From positions 1-8,192 of the forward strand of contig CALDJV010000020.1 of NCBI GenBank assembly GCA_937899305.1: DNA of 8,192 nt, in the 5' to 3' direction. Below, one piece after another: positions 1 through 6,451 of the stretch. The notes under the pieces were generated by a model. That model was not told the origin of the DNA. It made no database searches and saw only the letters and a program-made list of their open reading frames with translations. The translations under genes were made by a program, and so were the position numbers. This stretch comes from an uncultured Cytophagaceae bacterium. Lineage in GTDB: Bacteria > Bacteroidota > Bacteroidia > Cytophagales > Microscillaceae. Position 1 is the first letter of the stretch. Every line of letters begins with the position of its first letter.

Positions 1-91
1 ACTGTACACTGAATAAATTGATACTACGAAATTACCTGGAGTAGGCAAGGTTTATAAACTCATTAAAGGCATACAGCCGCCTAAAAAATCA
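1..91. other. Non-coding left edge, no gene supported
   Basis: No reading frame on the + strand stays open from the window edge: stops occur at 10-12, 14-16 and 42-44. The last frame could be the final 13 codons of a gene lying to the left, but nothing in it is recognisable. No RNA gene is visible here. Confidence 0.5.
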
Positions 92-115
92 AAATTAGTA
101 TTTTTATACTAATTT
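92..115. repeat. Perfect 10-bp inverted repeat beside the SDR operon promoter
   Basis: AAATTAGTAT (92-101) and ATACTAATTT (106-115) are exact reverse complements around a TTTT centre. The dyad ends two bases before the predicted -33 box at 118-121. That position suits an activator or repressor site. Because CTTTT follows the right arm, it could instead be a weak AT-only terminator of a gene to the left. The symmetry is seen directly; either role is inference. Confidence 0.55.
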
Positions 116-117
116 CT

Positions 118-148
118 TTTGCTTGTTATCCCTACTATTATAATTTTG
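118..148 (+). promoter_or_regulatory. Bacteroidota-type sigma-70 promoter of the SDR-NMO-ACAD operon
   Basis: TTTG at 118-121 (-33 box), a 19-base spacer, then TAATTTTG at 141-148, which matches the Bacteroidota -7 consensus TAnnTTTG at every fixed position. The known spacing for this promoter class is about 19-21 bases. Transcription should start near 153-156, giving a leader of about 80 bases before the ATG at 235. This is the only full match I found upstream of any gene in the window. Confidence 0.7.
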
Positions 149-154
149 TAGGGA
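129..154. repeat. Dyad overlapping the -7 box and predicted transcription start (possible operator)
   Basis: TCCCTAC (129-135) and GTAGGGA (148-154) form an exact 7-bp inverted repeat separated by 12 bases. It spans the -7 element and the expected start site, a classic position for a repressor. The spacing of arm centres (19 bases) is close to two helical turns. No regulator gene lies in the window to pair with it. Confidence 0.4.
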
Positions 155-187
155 AAGAATTTAATAAAACAATGTTTTGAGAAGTAT

Positions 188-219
188 TGTAAATCCCAAA
201 AAATACTGGTTGATTTACA
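188..219 (+). promoter_or_regulatory. Leader hairpin or dyad in the 5' UTR of the SDR gene
   Basis: TGTAAATC (188-195) and GATTTACA (212-219) are exact complements. CCA (196-198) can also pair with TGG (207-209), leaving a two-base bulge and an 8-base loop. The structure ends 15 bases before the start codon, so it could limit ribosome access, or act at DNA level as an operator. No known riboswitch fold is recognisable. Confidence 0.4.
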
Positions 220-234
220 TAAATAGCTTTTGCA

Positions 235-984
235 ATGGAATTTCAAGATAAAATAGTAATGATTACTGGGGCTGGTTCAGGTATTGGGCGAGCTGCCGCG
301 CTTTTGTACGCCAAAGATGGAGCTCAAGTAGTAGTTTCAGATATCAATCCCAAAGGCGGAGAAGAAACCGTGAAGATGATTACTGAGGCAGGGGGGAAGG
401 CCACTTTTATAGCCGCTGATGTAGCCAAGTTGGCCGATGTAGAACAACTGATAGAACAAATCGTAGCCCAATTTGGCCGCTTAGATATTGCCGTAAACAA
501 TGCGGGCATTGGTGACTTCAATCAGAAAAAAACGGCTGAACACCTCGTAGACTCTTGGGACAAAATCATTGCGGTGAACCAAACTGGGGTATTTTATTGC
601 CTGAAGCAAGAACTACAGCAAATGATGAAGCAAAAGAGTGGGAGTATTGTCAATATTTCGTCTATTGCAGGTTTGCGTGGGCTTCCCAATAATTTGGCCT
701 ATGTAGCCAGCAAACATGCGGTGGTGGGAATGACCAAAACAGCTTCTCGTGAATACGCAAAACACGGGATTCGAATCAATGCTGTTTGCCCAGTATTTAC
801 CCTTACCAATCTATTCAAGCCGGAGTATTTTGGTGACAAAGCCGAAAAACTTAAGCAAACCATTCCAATGAAACGCTACGGTACTGCCGACGAAATTGCA
901 GAGGCCATCATTTGGTTAAGTACCGACAAAGCTAGTTTTGTTACCGGACATATTATGTCGATAGATGGCGGACAAACTGCCTAA
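235..984 (+). CDS. Short-chain dehydrogenase/reductase (classical SDR)
   Basis: A 249-residue NAD(P)-dependent oxidoreductase of the classical SDR family, normal in length, expected to be cytoplasmic and tetrameric. Visible motifs are the Rossmann glycine motif TGAGSGIG (11-18), Asp36 at the end of strand beta-2 (which favours NAD(H) over NADP(H)), the D62-V63 adenine contact, NNAG (88-91), Asn115, catalytic Ser143, Tyr156 and Lys160 (YxxxK), and the C-terminal IDGG (243-246). The catalytic tetrad N-S-Y-K is complete. After 'VCP' (184-186) the usual Gly is Val (PVF), a small departure in the loop before the substrate lid. It is the first gene of the operon, and its stop lies four bases before the next likely start. 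Context with a flavoprotein and an acyl-CoA dehydrogenase suggests an alcohol or 3-hydroxyacyl substrate. A FabG-like or cyclic-alcohol dehydrogenase role is also possible; the substrate is not readable. Confidence 0.93.
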   Translation: MEFQDKIVMITGAGSGIGRAAALLYAKDGAQVVVSDINPKGGEETVKMITEAGGKATFIAADVAKLADVEQLIEQIVAQFGRLDIAVNNAGIGDFNQKKTAEHLVDSWDKIIAVNQTGVFYCLKQELQQMMKQKSGSIVNISSIAGLRGLPNNLAYVASKHAVVGMTKTASREYAKHGIRINAVCPVFTLTNLFKPEYFGDKAEKLKQTIPMKRYGTADEIAEAIIWLSTDKASFVTGHIMSIDGGQTA

Positions 985-988
985 AAAA

Positions 989-1963
989 ATGACTGCTACA
1001 ATGAAAGATAATTTGAGTTTACCAATTATTGCTGCTCCCATGTTTTTGATTTCGGGACCAAAGTTAGTCACCGAGTGTTGCCGTAACGGCATCATTGGTA
1101 CTTTTCCTGCTTTGAATCAACGCACCAGCGAAGGTTTTGAAGAATGGCTGATTGAGATCAAGGAAAATTTGGCCGCATACAGCCAAACCAATGGCAAACC
1201 AGCTGCACCTTATGGAGTAAACCTGATTGTACATCAGACCAACCCTCGGTTACAAGCCGATTTGGAACTTTGTGTCAAACATCAGGTACCGATTATCATT
1301 ACTTCGTTGGGTGCTGTGTCTGACTTGGTAGATGCAGTGCATAGCTATGGAGGGCTGGTATTTCATGACATTACCAATCGACGTCATGCCGAAAAGGCGG
1401 TAGAAGCCGGAGTAGATGGGTTGATTCTGGTAAGTGCTGGAGCAGGAGGACATGCAGGTACCATCAATCCAATGTCATTGATTTCCGAAATCAAAAGTTT
1501 CTTTGATGGTACAGTCATTCTGTCGGGCTGTATCAGCAATGGGCGTGATGTAGCCAGTGCTATGCAAATGGGGGCTGACTTTGCTTATATGGGTACCCGT
1601 TTTATCAATGTGACGGAGAGCAAAGCCGATGAAAGTTACCAAAATATGATTATGCAAAGCAATACGACCGACATTGTATATACTGCGGCAGTTTCAGGGG
1701 TACCAGCCAATTTTCTTCGGCCAAGCTTAGAAGCCATGGGCATTACGAAGGAAATGTGGAATCTGAAAAAGAAGATTGATTTTGGGGAAGAGTTAGACGC
1801 TGCCAAAGCAGAGGCCAAGGCTTGGAAAACCATTTGGTCGGCAGGACACGGAGTGACTTCGATCAAGGATGTATTACCCGTGCAAACGTTGGTGAAAAAC
1901 CTAAAAGCAGAGTTTAAAGAAGCTATAGAGTCTCAACAAAAGTTGCTCAATATCTATCAATAA
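989..1963 (+). CDS. Nitronate monooxygenase / 2-nitropropane dioxygenase family flavoprotein
   Basis: A TIM-barrel FMN enzyme of the NMO/NPD family, 324 residues from this start. Landmarks, numbered from 989: PIIAAPM (12-18) at the start of the barrel, VFHDIT (124-129), the glycine-rich FMN-phosphate motif SAGAGGHAG (149-157) with His155 as the likely catalytic base, ADFAYMGTRF (196-205), and a C-terminal WSAGHGV (283-289) like the AGQG segment common in bacterial members. Family enzymes oxidise alkyl nitronates, but several are NADH:quinone reductases or have unknown substrates, so the name is a family label. The frame is open from an ATG at 965 inside the SDR gene. I prefer ATG 989, which has an A-rich run just before it and needs no overlap; ATG 1001 is also plausible and lies closer to the family's usual N-terminus. 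The 4-base gap to the SDR stop suggests translational coupling. Confidence 0.88.
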   Translation: MTATMKDNLSLPIIAAPMFLISGPKLVTECCRNGIIGTFPALNQRTSEGFEEWLIEIKENLAAYSQTNGKPAAPYGVNLIVHQTNPRLQADLELCVKHQVPIIITSLGAVSDLVDAVHSYGGLVFHDITNRRHAEKAVEAGVDGLILVSAGAGGHAGTINPMSLISEIKSFFDGTVILSGCISNGRDVASAMQMGADFAYMGTRFINVTESKADESYQNMIMQSNTTDIVYTAAVSGVPANFLRPSLEAMGITKEMWNLKKKIDFGEELDAAKAEAKAWKTIWSAGHGVTSIKDVLPVQTLVKNLKAEFKEAIESQQKLLNIYQ

Positions 1964-2001
1964 ACCCTATTTATATCAGAAAATTTTAAAGCATTTACCA
2001 T

Positions 2002-3246
2002 ATGAATTTTGACTATACCGATAAAGTAAAAGCACTTCAGAAGAAGCTTACCGATTTTATGGAGGCAAATGTGTATCCTATTGAGGAAGCATATGCCCAT
2101 TGGACCCATACGCCCGAAAACTTTTGGAAGGTTTGGCCAGGACTAGATGATCTAAAGGAGAAGGCTCGTGAAGCAGGTTTGTGGAATTTATTTTTACCTA
2201 CCAATTATGGTGAGGCGAGCCCAGGATTGACCAATCTGGAGTATGCTCCTTTGGCCGAAATTATGGGACGCATTGTATGGTCATCAGAAATATTCAACTG
2301 CAGCGCCCCCGATACGGGCAATATGGAAGTATTGGCAAAATACGGAACACATGAACAGCAGGCCCGGTGGCTGACTCCATTGATGGATGGGAAAATTCGC
2401 TCTGCTTTCTTGATGACTGAACCCGAGGTGGCCTCTTCAGACGCTACCAACATTCGTTGTTCTATTCAAGCTGAGGGTGATGAGTATGTGATCAATGGCC
2501 GAAAGTGGTGGTCGTCGGGTGCAATGGATCCTCGATGCGAGATTTTTATAGTCATGGGAAAAAGCGATCCCGAAGCGGCAAGGCACAGTCAGCAAAGCAT
2601 GATATTGGTTCCTAAAAACACCCCAGGAGTAACCATCGTACGTCCACTTTCGGTATTTGGTACTTATGATTCTCCTGCGGGGCACGCCGAAGTATTGTTA
2701 GAGAATGTCCGGGTTCCCAAAGAAAACCTGATACTAGGTGAGGGCCGAGGTTTTGAAATTGCTCAAGGGCGTTTAGGGCCGGGCCGTATCCACCATTGTA
2801 TGCGTTTGATTGGAATGGCCCAAAGAGCCTTGGAATTGATGAGCCAACGCGTGGCCCAAAGAGAAGCATTCGGAAGACCCATTGGGGCATTTAGTAGCAT
2901 CCGCCAAGACATTGCCAAGTCGTTGTGTGAAATTCAACAAGCCCGTTTATTGACTCTTCAGGCGGCCGACATGATGGATAAAGCAGGAACCAAAGGGGCC
3001 AAGGAGTTGATCTCTATGATTAAAATTGTGGCTCCTCGGATGACACAAACAGTGGTAGACCGCGCTATGCAAGCTTTTGGAGGGATGGGCCTTAGTGGTG
3101 ACACCCCATTGGCTGGATTTTTTGCTTCAGCAAGGGTAATTCGCCTGGCTGATGGGCCCGATGAGGTACACATGCATCAATTGGGTAAAAATACCATTAT
3201 GAAATACGCGGGCGAGGCCTTGAAAAAACAAAAAGTAGAGAAATAG
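2002..3246 (+). CDS. Acyl-CoA dehydrogenase, ACAD10/11-like
   Basis: A 414-residue FAD-dependent acyl-CoA dehydrogenase that forms the alpha-beta double bond of an acyl-CoA and passes electrons to ETF. The domain order is typical: N-terminal helical domain (about 1-130), beta domain with the signature AFLMTEPEVASSDATN (135-150) and GRKWWSSGA (166-174), and a C-terminal helical domain with REAFGRPIGAFSSIRQDIA (287-305) and QAFGGMGLSGDTPLAG (357-372). The segment RLADGPDEVH (381-390) is characteristic of the ACAD10/ACAD11-like branch. Asp384 sits where many short- and medium-chain enzymes carry the catalytic Glu of YEGT. Length and start are normal for the family. The gene follows the flavoprotein after 38 bases and precedes a strong terminator, so it is the last gene of the operon. 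Chain length and whether the substrate is hydroxylated cannot be read. Confidence 0.93.
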   Translation: MNFDYTDKVKALQKKLTDFMEANVYPIEEAYAHWTHTPENFWKVWPGLDDLKEKAREAGLWNLFLPTNYGEASPGLTNLEYAPLAEIMGRIVWSSEIFNCSAPDTGNMEVLAKYGTHEQQARWLTPLMDGKIRSAFLMTEPEVASSDATNIRCSIQAEGDEYVINGRKWWSSGAMDPRCEIFIVMGKSDPEAARHSQQSMILVPKNTPGVTIVRPLSVFGTYDSPAGHAEVLLENVRVPKENLILGEGRGFEIAQGRLGPGRIHHCMRLIGMAQRALELMSQRVAQREAFGRPIGAFSSIRQDIAKSLCEIQQARLLTLQAADMMDKAGTKGAKELISMIKIVAPRMTQTVVDRAMQAFGGMGLSGDTPLAGFFASARVIRLADGPDEVHMHQLGKNTIMKYAGEALKKQKVEK

Positions 3247-3302
3247 TCAGGGTTGAATTTCTAAGCAAACCATTGACTTGTTATTCGTAGCACAATGTAG
3301 GC

Positions 3303-3350
3303 AAGGTTGCATTATTTTCAAGTGATTGAAAACAATGTAACCTTACTTTT
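3303..3350 (+). terminator. Strong intrinsic terminator of the SDR-NMO-ACAD operon
   Basis: An outer 11-bp stem pairs 3303-3313 (AAGGTTGCATT) with 3334-3344 (AATGTAACCTT), with one G-U pair. An A/C mismatch follows (3314/3333). The inner 7-bp stem TTTTCAA (3315-3321)/TTGAAAA (3326-3332) closes on a GTGA loop. The T-rich stretch ACTTTTAT follows. It lies about 57 bases after the acyl-CoA dehydrogenase stop and separates it from the lipoprotein gene. Confidence 0.8.
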
Positions 3351-3451
3351 ATAATAAAACAACAAGAAACCAACGAGTGTGCAACCATCGATACTGATAA
3401 TCTGGCCACTCAGGAATTGGACAACGCTGCCATTTTTTGTATTATGAGTTT

Positions 3452-4525
3452 ATGAGATATTTGAGTGCCTTATTGCTACTAATTTGGGTAGTGGGTTGCA
3501 AAAAAAAGCAATCCAATGTACAGATCATTCCTGTTCAACAAAAGTGGATCAAAGGAAAGCTTTTTAAAAAATACCGTACAGACAATGATGTCAATGCTCC
3601 CCAAAATAAAGTGGCCAAAGCCGCAGCCCAAAACAAGATCAAAAAAACAGTCTTGATTACCCTGGCAGGCTTTGAAGGAGGGCATTTACCCGAAAAGTCG
3701 CTGAGCGCATTGGCAAATCAAGGGTATGATGTGTTGTCATTGGCTTATTCGGCCCCACCTGTAGCATTGCCCAATTCTTTTGTTGAAATTCCACTTGAGT
3801 ATTTGGCCAAAGCTGTCAACTGGGTTAAGAGTCAACGTCAGTACAAAAAACATAAGATAGTACTTCTGGGAGTATCTAAGGGAGCCGAATTGGCCCTTTT
3901 GTATGGTAGTTATTATCAAAATATTGATGGAATCATCGCTTATTCTCCTTCTTGTGTCCTGTTGCCCGCTTTTTTGTCCACCAAATCTACTTCATCCAGT
4001 CGTTCTCCCTGGAGTTATCAGTACAAGCCTTTGCCTTTTATCCCAGTAAAAAAGGTAGTACACAGTTCAAAAAGCATCATTTACAAAAACTACATTACTC
4101 CTTGGCTATCAGATATGAAAGTGTTCAAACAAGCCCGGATTCCAGTTGAAAGAATAGATTGTTTGGTCCTGTTACTTGCCGGAAAAGACGATCAAATGTG
4201 GGACGCAGCCAAAATGAGCCAGCTGATTCAATACAAAATGGAAGCAAGTTTTAAACCGCATAAAGTAACCCAAGTAATTTTTGAAAATGCAGGCCACCAC
4301 TTCTTTGGTTTTGGGGAATCCTCACCCAAATACACCAGTACAACCTGGGAGAAAGTGTTAGACAATCAGTCATTTAAGTTTAAATTAGGAGGTACTGAAG
4401 AGGGGAATGACCAAGCAATGCTTGCTGCTCAGGAACAAGTGATGCGCTTTCTACATCACATAGAAAATCCCCCTTCAATCGATAGCTTGGATTCAAAGTT
4501 TAGAAATCTAAATCAATCACCTTAG
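3452..4525 (+). CDS. Predicted lipoprotein with BAAT/acyl-CoA thioesterase C-terminal-type hydrolase domain
   Basis: A 357-residue alpha/beta-hydrolase. From ATG 3452 it begins with a short hydrophobic signal and a lipobox VVGC (13-16), so Cys16 is probably lipidated and the enzyme envelope-anchored. The fold matches the C-terminal domain of bile acid-CoA:amino acid N-acyltransferase and type I acyl-CoA thioesterases: LAGFEGGHLPEKSLSAL (71-87) near the oxyanion region, IPLEYLAKAVNWV (113-125), nucleophile elbow GVSKGAE (140-146) with Ser142, acid region AGKDDQMW (243-250) with Asp246/247, and AGHHFFGF (280-287) with His282. The triad looks complete. The Ig-like N-terminal domain of animal BAAT/ACOT proteins is absent, replaced by a polar linker. 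An in-frame TTG at 3437 also opens the frame, but starting there would add residues before the signal. No good promoter match precedes it. The substrate is unknown; CoA esters are not expected outside the inner membrane. Confidence 0.82.
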   Translation: MRYLSALLLLIWVVGCKKKQSNVQIIPVQQKWIKGKLFKKYRTDNDVNAPQNKVAKAAAQNKIKKTVLITLAGFEGGHLPEKSLSALANQGYDVLSLAYSAPPVALPNSFVEIPLEYLAKAVNWVKSQRQYKKHKIVLLGVSKGAELALLYGSYYQNIDGIIAYSPSCVLLPAFLSTKSTSSSRSPWSYQYKPLPFIPVKKVVHSSKSIIYKNYITPWLSDMKVFKQARIPVERIDCLVLLLAGKDDQMWDAAKMSQLIQYKMEASFKPHKVTQVIFENAGHHFFGFGESSPKYTSTTWEKVLDNQSFKFKLGGTEEGNDQAMLAAQEQVMRFLHHIENPPSIDSLDSKFRNLNQSP

Positions 4526-5273
4526 CACTTTCCAGGTAGCGCGAAGTACGATAAGTCATCGTTACTTTTTGTTCGGTGGTCATTCCAATGGTTTCTCCAT
4601 CTTTCAAACTGGGATCATAAGCCAATAGGTAATGGGAAATATTGTATAGAAAACCGTAAATATCAGTCAGATTTTGCTCGGACTGATTGATCTCAAGCTC
4701 CATTTTGCCAAACTCATTCAAGCCATAGGTATACCCCGAGATGGTATCATTTTCTTCAGTAAATAAACCAAAATACACCCATAAAGCAATTGGCAAAGAA
4801 TGATTATTGAGCGAGTCACTTTCTTCGAGATAACGTTCTGTCGAAAGTATCAAACTTTGCATACCTTGGTATACTGCCAATGCAGGACTTAGCTTTAGCA
4901 CTGAAGTAATCACCTTGGTGAGCAAGGTATATTTTTCTAGTGGAGTGTCATCCGACATAATGCTTACAATGACATGTGCTTTTTGTTTTTTCATCACGTC
5001 CCCCGCTTCAGGCCAGTAATAAGCCGAGCGACAAACGGGTTCGATGTCTTCCCACGGGATGGGAATTTCCATAAACATCAAGGCAATGATTTGATCTTTG
5101 ATTTGAAGCACGATTGCGTTATCATCCTGTAATTCATAGTTTGACGAATTGGCCTTTAATTGCCAGTCTTCTTCAATCAGGGTGATTAATTTACCAATGT
5201 CAGGAAAAATAGCTTGTTCTAAAGCGACCATGCCTAATACCGTTTTATTGGTATCCTCGTTCGAATTGTCCAT
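4500..5273 (-). CDS. DUF4261 domain-containing protein, function unknown
   Basis: A 257-residue acidic protein with no signal peptide or membrane segment, so probably cytoplasmic. It resembles the DUF4261 family over its whole length, judged by remembered pattern: an N-terminal strand and helix with IEEDW (33-37), IPIPWEDIEPVC (70-81), YYWPEA (85-90), KAHVIVSIM (98-106), LLTKVITSVLKLSPALAVYQG (117-137), and the C-terminal YNISHYLL (210-217), KDGETIGMT (224-232) and closing VIDLDF. No catalytic motif is evident, and the family has no settled function as far as I know. The ATG at 5273 is the first in frame and leaves the conserved block intact. It lies 83 bases downstream of the TPR gene on the same strand, and its last 26 bases overlap the end of the convergent lipoprotein gene. 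Confidence 0.8.
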   Translation of the reverse strand: MDNSNEDTNKTVLGMVALEQAIFPDIGKLITLIEEDWQLKANSSNYELQDDNAIVLQIKDQIIALMFMEIPIPWEDIEPVCRSAYYWPEAGDVMKKQKAHVIVSIMSDDTPLEKYTLLTKVITSVLKLSPALAVYQGMQSLILSTERYLEESDSLNNHSLPIALWVYFGLFTEENDTISGYTYGLNEFGKMELEINQSEQNLTDIYGFLYNISHYLLAYDPSLKDGETIGMTTEQKVTMTYRTSRYLESAKVIDLDF

Positions 5274-5356
5274 CCTTGTTCTATTGTAAGTTGATCTGTT
5301 TTAGTATTAGTAATATTTGTCGTTCCCTCGGTTTTTTATTTTGAAATGCCAGTGCA

Positions 5357-6391
5357 CTAAAAACGAGACAATTGCTTATTCATCCAATATTGAAAAGAAG
5401 TGGTCGCTTTTTTATTTTTTCGTTCGACATTCCAAGCTTTAGTGATGTCATTAGGAGCCATTTGATGAATAAAATAGCAGCAAGCTTTCAAGTGTTTGGA
5501 GCGAGACAAACGGTAGAAAAGATTAACGTACGAGTTTTTCCAAATGTAAGAAAAGGGCGTCTTTTTGTTTACATTTCCCAGTGTTCTAAATAGTAGCTTG
5601 GTTTCGGCCACAAACAGCTCCATTTCATTTTTCTTTTGCCCTTTTTTTGGGCCTTTCTTTCTTGTCTTATTTAAATCCACTTTTGATATCAAATACTTGG
5701 TCATCTTAAAAGGGTCAGTTGATGAACTCAGTCCCCCTTCATTACTCATAAGTACTTTGAGCAAACTCTTTAATTCCTCCAAGGCATTGAGAGAGCGATC
5801 CGTATCTGGCTCGAGCATCAAAAAGAAATAGTAAGCCAAAGCAGACTTGAGTTGATTTTTCTTTATTTCGTGCAAAGCGGCCAATAGTAAATGACTGCTG
5901 GCATGCAGTGGTTTCAAAAAAATAGCCCTTTCAGTATATTTAATGGCTTGGTCAAAATTTTTGAGTTTGTAATAATTGATCCCCAAATTGTAAAACAACA
6001 GGTAGTGGTGGGTATATTTTTTTGCGGCTTTTTTAAACACTTGATTGGCTTCCTCTAGTTTACCCAAGTCATTGAGACTGTTGCCATTCAAGAGGTAAGC
6101 GGCCAACAAATAGCGTTGTTTTTGATTAATTACCTTCTGGCTAAATACACGCGCTTTTTCAAAATCTTTGTTGGAGTAATAACTACTGGCAAGCTCATAG
6201 TTGGCTATAGCTGATTCCGAGTTAATGGTAACGGCTTTTTTGAAAGAAGTAATGGCCTCATTAAAATCCCCTTTTGCCTGCTGCGCACGGCCTTGCGAAA
6301 TTAATTTTTCAAATTCTTCGGTTTGTGCTTTTACCAATTGACATCCGAAAACGATTAATAAACTGAATAGAATTGTTTTTTTAAAAGACAT
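5357..6391 (-). CDS. Exported tetratricopeptide-repeat protein
   Basis: A 344-residue protein from ATG 6391. MSFKKTILFSLLIVFGCQ begins a signal peptide likely cleaved near VKA-Q (20-23), placing it in the periplasm; the Cys at 17 has Phe at -2, a poor lipobox. About five TPR units follow (roughly 26-59, 61-93, 95-128, 130-163, 165-196), with typical G-D-F/E-A and N-Y-x-L patterns, so it probably binds other proteins. A Lys/Gly-rich segment (about 244-255) leads into a C-terminal region of about 90 residues with WKNSYVNLFYRLSRSKHLKA (284-303), which resembles tails of other Bacteroidota TPR proteins but has no known role. The frame is also open from ATG 6442, which would add 17 residues before the signal; I prefer the shorter form. 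It follows the serine hydrolase after 60 bases with no obvious terminator, so co-transcription is likely. Confidence 0.85.
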   Translation of the reverse strand: MSFKKTILFSLLIVFGCQLVKAQTEEFEKLISQGRAQQAKGDFNEAITSFKKAVTINSESAIANYELASSYYSNKDFEKARVFSQKVINQKQRYLLAAYLLNGNSLNDLGKLEEANQVFKKAAKKYTHHYLLFYNLGINYYKLKNFDQAIKYTERAIFLKPLHASSHLLLAALHEIKKNQLKSALAYYFFLMLEPDTDRSLNALEELKSLLKVLMSNEGGLSSSTDPFKMTKYLISKVDLNKTRKKGPKKGQKKNEMELFVAETKLLFRTLGNVNKKTPFSYIWKNSYVNLFYRLSRSKHLKACCYFIHQMAPNDITKAWNVERKNKKATTSFQYWMNKQLSRF

Positions 6392-6451
6392 TTGTAATGG
6401 AAATAAATAAAATAATAACAACTGGTTCTTCATTTGATTCATCTTTCTTGA

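Noticed and set aside
41..52. 12-base word GTAGGCAAGGTT, repeated at 3297-3308
   Set aside because: In 8 kb a shared 12-mer is expected about once or more by chance, and the flanks differ, so it is not evidence for a repeat family.
3437..3451. TTG start five codons upstream of the lipoprotein ATG
   Set aside because: It would add residues before a signal peptide that is well formed from ATG 3452; ATG is preferred.
6392..6442. Longer TPR protein starting at ATG 6442
   Set aside because: The 17 added residues contain a second hydrophobic stretch before a complete signal peptide, which is unusual; kept only as an alternative.
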